From Caryophanales bacterium (lineage in GTDB: Bacteria; Bacillota_I; Bacilli_A; RF39; UBA660): a stretch of DNA of 10,222 nt. The number at the start of each line of letters is the position of its first letter. The stretch's first letter is position 1. Below the pieces are notes generated by a model. It saw only the letters and a list, made by a program, of their open reading frames with translations, did no database searches and was not told the DNA's origin. The stretch lies in assembly GCA_016282415.1 (NCBI GenBank), contig JAEEKO010000077.1, forward strand, positions 1-10,222. The letters run 5' to 3'. Both the position numbers and the translations under genes were made by a program. Positions 6,869-10,222 of the stretch are shown here, in pieces.

Positions 6869-7958
6869 TGCTTCAGTACCATATCAATATAAAATTCATT
6901 TTAAACAACAAACATTAGGATATGATAAAGTTAATGTTGGTGGTGCAAAAATTACAAGTGCGGTTTATGAAATATACGAAGTTACTAGTAACGGTGAATA
7001 CCGTCGTGGTAAAGTAAGTTCCTCAACTAATGTTGGTTTTTCAGAAAGAACTCCAGTAACTTATCATATCATTGAAACAAGTTATAGTAATGGTTATTAT
7101 GAAAATGAATTATTTGATTATACTTTTACATTAAATCCAAAATGTCCTAATATTGATATTTTGATTGAAAAGAAAGTTAAAGAATATGAATTAAAATTTA
7201 TTAATAAAACTAGTAATAAGTTATATTATTATCTTTTTGATTATAAAGGAAATGTTTTTCAAAACAAAACCGAATTTGAACATGAGGATAGTTTAACAGT
7301 TCCTTATGATACATATTTAGTTAGAACTGCTTTTGGTGAATTTGTGGCCGATTTAATAAATCTAGATCAATATGAAAACGGAATATTATTTGAAAACGAT
7401 TCTCTAGTAGTTATTGGTTCCGAAGTTTTAATTGATACTCCCTACAAACCTGTTATTACAATAAATAAGTCTTGTATTGAGGAGATAACCAAAGAAATTG
7501 AAGAACCAATTAATGACACAGTAAAGGAGGATCACGATGAGATTATTAATCAGATTAGTAGCGAAATTAGTTTACCTAATGTACCGTTAGAAGATACTAA
7601 CGAAGTCATGGAAATTGCAATCCCTAAAGTAGTTATAGAGCCGATTGAATCAGAAGAACCTATACCAATTAAATCAGAATTACCAATAGCTGAATCAAAT
7701 GAAATATTAATGACTAATGATACCGTTAAACCTAAACCAATATCTAAACAAAAGGTAAAAGTAAAAGAAGATAGTGTTATCAAGCTTATTGAGGAAGAAC
7801 CGGAAAGTAATTTAATAATAGAATACGTTAGTGATGAAGTAACTAATGAAAAAATAAGTTATCATAAATCAAGTAATTTACCTTTAATAATTATTATTTT
7901 GTTATCAATTTTTAGTGTTTTAATCGTCAAAATTATTAAAAAAGTGCAAAAAAATTAA
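6813..7958 (+). CDS. Secreted, membrane-anchored protein with SpaA-like Ig folds
   Basis: A 381-residue exported protein. Residues 1-20 are a clean signal peptide (MKK, then a hydrophobic core, cleavage probably after IDA). The region 21-120 reads like a SpaA/prealbumin-like Ig domain, with SAVYEIYEV (49-57) and TYHIIETSYSNGYY (83-96) in the places of the AxFxLY and Y.l.Et.ap.Gy strands. A second beta-rich unit follows at about 121-220. Residues 222-355 form an acidic stalk containing prolines (many Glu, Ile, Pro, Lys), with one membrane helix at about 356-375 and a basic tail. No LPXTG sorting signal is visible, so it should stay bound to the membrane with its domains outside. I chose the ATG at 6813, not the GTG at 6789, because the signal peptide then starts normally, with GGAG at 6805-6808. 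It has its own promoter and terminator, so it is not simply part of the Rnf-like unit. The ligand and function are unknown. Confidence 0.72.
   Translation: MKKILLFLFAIILTTIKIDASVPYQYKIHFKQQTLGYDKVNVGGAKITSAVYEIYEVTSNGEYRRGKVSSSTNVGFSERTPVTYHIIETSYSNGYYENELFDYTFTLNPKCPNIDILIEKKVKEYELKFINKTSNKLYYYLFDYKGNVFQNKTEFEHEDSLTVPYDTYLVRTAFGEFVADLINLDQYENGILFENDSLVVIGSEVLIDTPYKPVITINKSCIEEITKEIEEPINDTVKEDHDEIINQISSEISLPNVPLEDTNEVMEIAIPKVVIEPIESEEPIPIKSELPIAESNEILMTNDTVKPKPISKQKVKVKEDSVIKLIEEEPESNLIIEYVSDEVTNEKISYHKSSNLPLIIIILLSIFSVLIVKIIKKVQKN
7537..7590 (+). other. Possible 17-codon ORF with a perfect Shine-Dalgarno inside the surface-protein gene
   Basis: AAAGGAGG (7523-7530) stands 6 bases before ATG at 7537, in the +1 frame relative to the surface-protein gene. 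The ORF encodes MRLLIRLVAKLVYLMYR and ends with TAG at 7588-7590. The peptide is cationic and hydrophobic, as in membrane-active small peptides. The surrounding frame codes for acidic stalk residues (Lys-Glu-Asp), which can produce an AAGGAGG string by chance, so expression is not shown. Confidence 0.25.
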
Positions 7959-7975
7959 ATTTTTGCACTTTTTTT
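7938..7975 (+). terminator. Rho-independent terminator of the surface-protein gene
   Basis: A long stem: AAAGTGCAAAAA (7941-7952) pairs with TTTTTGCACTTT (7960-7971) around a 7-base loop, extended by flanking A-T pairs and followed by a T-run. The stop codon TAA (7956-7958) lies in the loop, so the last codons form the left arm. It isolates dnaG-rpoD from upstream transcription. Confidence 0.9.
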
Positions 7976-7978
7976 AGC

Positions 7979-8027
7979 AAAAAAAAAGGAAATTAGGGGG
8001 TTAGCGATAATATATATTAGTGGAGGG
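7979..8027 (+). promoter_or_regulatory. Promoter block of dnaG-rpoD, copy 2 of a shared element
   Basis: An A-run, AGGAAAT (7987-7993), 11 bases including a G5 run, CGATAATATA (8005-8014), then AGTGGAGGG (8019-8027) serving as ribosome site 6 bases before the dnaG ATG. GATAAT (8006-8011) or TATATT (8013-8018) is the likely -10 box. There is no TTGACA-like box at normal spacing. The AAAGGAAAT part matches the -35 consensus of Bacillus SigH (RNAGGAWWW), but the downstream box is not its GAAT. Confidence 0.6.
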
Positions 8028-8033
8028 TAAAAA

Positions 8034-9770
8034 ATGGCATTTATTAATGACTCTGAATTAAATGATATTAAGAATAGTATAAATATTGTTGAAATTATTA
8101 ATAAATATATTCCTCTAACGGAAAAAGGCAAAAACTATTTTGGGGTTTGTCCTTTTCATGATGACCACTCACCAAGTATGAGTGTAAGTAAAGATAAACA
8201 AATATATAAGTGTTTTTCATGTGGTGCTTCTGGTAATGTTTTTACTTTTTTACAGAATTACCACAATATAACTTTCCAAGAAGCAGTTTATATGGCTGCT
8301 GATTTTGCTGGAATTAAACTAAGTGGATCTTTTAAAAAGGAACCAAGTCATTTTAGTAAAGAATATGAATTAATGAATTTAAGTAATATGTATTTTGAAA
8401 ACTTAATTAATTCCAGTATCGGTGTTAAAGCTATTGAATATTTAAAAGAACGTGGTTTTAGTAAAGAAACTATTAAAGAATTCAAAATTGGTGTTGCTCC
8501 GGATGAACCAAACGGTTTCTTAAATTTATTAAAAAGTAAACAACTTGATATTAATATGGCTTTAAAAATTGGTTTAATCAATCAGGGAGATAATGGCTAT
8601 TATGATACTTTTACGAAGCGCATCATGATTCCAATTAATGATGAACATGGTCAAGTAGTTGGTTATAGTGGTCGTATTTATAAGACGGAAAATCAAAACC
8701 GCTATATGAATTCAAAAGAAAACTATATATTTAAAAAAGGTAATATCTTATTTAATTATGATAAAGCATTACCTTATATTAAGAAAAACAAAGAAGTTAT
8801 TATTGTTGAAGGAAACCTTGATGCCGTGAGATTATATGATGCTGGTATCAAAAACGTAATTGCATTGATGGGAACGGCATTGACTGACTATCAGATTAAC
8901 TTATTAAAAAAATTGAAATGTAAAATAATTTTAATGCTAGATAATGATGAAGCTGGATTACTTGCAACATATAACAATGGTAAATTATTATTTGATCAAA
9001 ATCTTTCGGTTGGCGTCGTAAGATTAAGTGATTATAAAGATCCGGATTTGTATTTATTACATAATGGAATTGATAAATTAAATAATCTAATTGATAACAA
9101 TTTAAATTATATTGATTTTGAAATGCATTATTTAAAACAAAATCTTAATTTGAATAAAACTGAAGAATTACGAGATTATGTTAAAAAAGTAATGAATAGT
9201 TTAATTAATAGTAATGATCAAATCTTAATTGATATTACTTTAAATAAATTAAGTGAAGAATATAAAATTGATAAAGAGTTATTAAAGAATGAATTTGAAG
9301 CTTTAAATAAAAAAGAAAAGGTAAATGTTGAACCAGTTCAAATCATTAAATCAAATAAGTCAAAATATGATAATTTAGTTATTAATATTCTATATTATAT
9401 GATGAATGATTATAAATATGTTAAAGGATTCAAAAATAAATTAGGTTATATTAAAACAAAGATTTATCGTGATATTAGTAACGATATTATGTCATATGCT
9501 GATATTAATAAAACTATTAATCTAAGTGATTTCTTAACTTATATTAATTTAAATAATTATAACGTTAATGAAATTAATGAAATCATCAATGTTTGTAAAT
9601 ATACGGATTTTGATGATACTTTCTTTGATAATTGTATTAATCAAATCAATAAAGAAGTTATTAATGAAGAAATTAAAGAATTAAAAGTAAAATTAAAAAA
9701 TGAGTTAGATGAAAATAAAAAACTAGAAATTTTAGAAAAGATCACTGATTTAAAAAGAGGGAGTGTATAA
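8034..9770 (+). CDS. dnaG: DNA primase
   Basis: DnaG lays down RNA primers at the replication fork together with the DnaB helicase. In 578 residues it shows the N-terminal zinc finger (C39, H42, C60, C63, in CPFH and YKCFSCGASG), the polymerase core with KRIMIPI (195-201), VVGYSGR (208-214) and RYMNSKEN (223-230), and a Toprim domain with E259 (VEGNLD), LMGTAL (278-283) and the acidic pair D303/D305 (LDNDEAG), followed by a DPDLYL stretch (337-342). The usual VEGYMD reads VEGNLD here, a mild substitution. The C-terminal helicase-binding region (about 445-578) is Asn/Lys/Ile-rich and poorly conserved, ending in a charged helical stretch. The length is near the usual 600. The ATG follows GGAGGG by 6 bases. 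The gene sits 2 bases ahead of rpoD, whose ribosome site is inside dnaG's last codons, so the two form an operon. Confidence 0.96.
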   Translation: MAFINDSELNDIKNSINIVEIINKYIPLTEKGKNYFGVCPFHDDHSPSMSVSKDKQIYKCFSCGASGNVFTFLQNYHNITFQEAVYMAADFAGIKLSGSFKKEPSHFSKEYELMNLSNMYFENLINSSIGVKAIEYLKERGFSKETIKEFKIGVAPDEPNGFLNLLKSKQLDINMALKIGLINQGDNGYYDTFTKRIMIPINDEHGQVVGYSGRIYKTENQNRYMNSKENYIFKKGNILFNYDKALPYIKKNKEVIIVEGNLDAVRLYDAGIKNVIALMGTALTDYQINLLKKLKCKIILMLDNDEAGLLATYNNGKLLFDQNLSVGVVRLSDYKDPDLYLLHNGIDKLNNLIDNNLNYIDFEMHYLKQNLNLNKTEELRDYVKKVMNSLINSNDQILIDITLNKLSEEYKIDKELLKNEFEALNKKEKVNVEPVQIIKSNKSKYDNLVINILYYMMNDYKYVKGFKNKLGYIKTKIYRDISNDIMSYADINKTINLSDFLTYINLNNYNVNEINEIINVCKYTDFDDTFFDNCINQINKEVINEEIKELKVKLKNELDENKKLEILEKITDLKRGSV

Positions 9771-9772
9771 AG

Positions 9773-10222
9773 ATGATCGAAATTAAAACATTAGAAGAAA
9801 GAAAAGCAGAATTAATTAAAAAAGGTAAAGAAAAAGGTTTTGTAACTTTTGAAGAATTAGCAGAAAGTTTAAAAGGATTAGATGTTGATACTGATTCATT
9901 AGATGAATTATATAATGATTTAGTTGCTAATAACATTGAAGTAGTATCACAAGAAGATAGTGATGAAAATAATGATAATGGTGATGTTCCTATAATTTTA
10001 GATGATAGTGAAATCACAAAAGATATTAATATTAATGACCCAGTAAGAATGTATTTAAAAGAAATTGGACGTATTAACTTATTATCTACTGAAGAAGAAT
10101 TAGAATTATCTAAACGAGTAGCTGCTGGCGATGAAATGGCTAAAAATACTTTAGCTGAATCAAATTTACGTTTAGTTGTTTCTATTGCTAAAAGATATGT
10201 TGGTCGTGGTTTATTATTCTTA
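9773..10222 (+). CDS. rpoD: Primary sigma factor RpoD/SigA, 3' end cut by the window
   Basis: The first 150 residues of the housekeeping sigma factor, open to the window edge. Region 1.1 (about 5-60) matches the SigA pattern of a lysine-rich helix, KKGKEKGFVTFEELAE (16-31), followed by an acidic linker (61-83). Region 1.2 is clear: DPVRMYLKEIGRINLLSTEE (89-108). The start of region 2.1 reads AESNLRLVVSIAKRY (128-142) with VGRGLLFL at the edge. The start codon is set by GAGGGAG (9757-9763), located inside the dnaG 3' end, 9 bases ahead. The dnaG stop and the rpoD ATG are 2 bases apart, so primase and sigma factor are co-transcribed and probably translationally coupled, the usual Bacillota arrangement. 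Promoter-recognition regions 2.4, 3 and 4 are outside the window. Confidence 0.95.
   Translation, partial: MIEIKTLEERKAELIKKGKEKGFVTFEELAESLKGLDVDTDSLDELYNDLVANNIEVVSQEDSDENNDNGDVPIILDDSEITKDININDPVRMYLKEIGRINLLSTEEELELSKRVAAGDEMAKNTLAESNLRLVVSIAKRYVGRGLLFL

Noticed and set aside
7550..7783. 77-codon - strand ORF opposite the surface-protein stalk
   Set aside because: Ser/Ile-rich translation that simply mirrors the Glu/Asn/Ile-rich stalk; no promoter or ribosome site seen.
7969..7987. T-run/A-run inverted repeat (TTTTTTT AGC AAAAAAAAA) as a second hairpin or antiterminator
   Set aside because: A pure A-T stem with a 3-base loop is too weak, and the two runs are explained by the terminator tail and the start of the next promoter block.
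8348..8581. 77-codon - strand ORF opposite dnaG
   Set aside because: Antisense to conserved primase sequence; a shadow frame.
2..9770. Mollicutes genetic code (TGA = Trp)
   Set aside because: Genes are full length without in-frame TGA, Trp is encoded by TGG throughout, and CGG is used for Arg in uvrC.
9742..10017. 91-codon - strand ORF opposite the dnaG/rpoD junction
   Set aside because: Covers the dnaG end and sigma region 1.1, which are clearly coding on the + strand; Ser-rich shadow of Glu/Asp codons.
1..10222. CRISPR array, tRNA, rRNA, insertion sequence or tandem repeat
   Set aside because: Genes fill almost the whole window with gaps under 80 bases; I saw no regularly spaced repeats, transposase motifs or RNA-gene signatures.

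Overview
The window is very AT-rich (visibly about 30% GC or lower, not computed), densely packed and mostly on the + strand. UvrC, DnaG and the start of RpoD read like low-GC Bacillota proteins, and the dnaG-rpoD pair is the Bacillota form of the macromolecular-synthesis operon. The style fits a Bacilli lineage close to Mollicutes/Erysipelotrichales, but that placement is an inference. The standard code applies: tryptophans are encoded by TGG and no gene is broken by TGA. All nine visible stops are TAA (7) or TAG (2).

Layout. Positions 2-2514 hold a + strand cluster: the 3' part of a DUF6020-like polytopic membrane protein, a DPM1-like family 2 glycosyltransferase with two C-terminal membrane helices, and a short NERD nuclease-like protein. 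A bidirectional terminator (2515-2541) separates it from a convergent, single-domain YigZ/IMPACT protein on the - strand (2526-2885). A 76-base divergent promoter region then leads to uvrC (2962-4722).

Positions 4756-6766 hold an overlapping two-gene unit: a divergent RnfC-like protein that keeps eight cysteines for two [4Fe-4S] clusters, and a divergent RnfD-like membrane protein. Neither shows the canonical NADH/FMN-binding or covalent-flavin motifs, and no other rnf gene lies beside them. Next comes a secreted, membrane-anchored protein with SpaA-like Ig folds and a long acidic proline-containing stalk (6813-7958), then a strong terminator, then dnaG (8034-9770) and the first 150 codons of rpoD (9773 to the window edge).

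How the parts relate. The first cluster looks like an envelope-glycan unit (lipid-linked sugar synthase plus membrane transferase-like partner). uvrC, dnaG and rpoD are housekeeping genes. The most unusual parts are the reduced RnfC/RnfD pair and a near-identical control block (AGGAAAT-N11-CGATAATATA followed by AGTG(G)AGGG) in front of both the surface-protein gene and dnaG-rpoD. Most promoters I can see have their -10 box almost touching the Shine-Dalgarno sequence, which predicts leaders of only about 11-19 bases.
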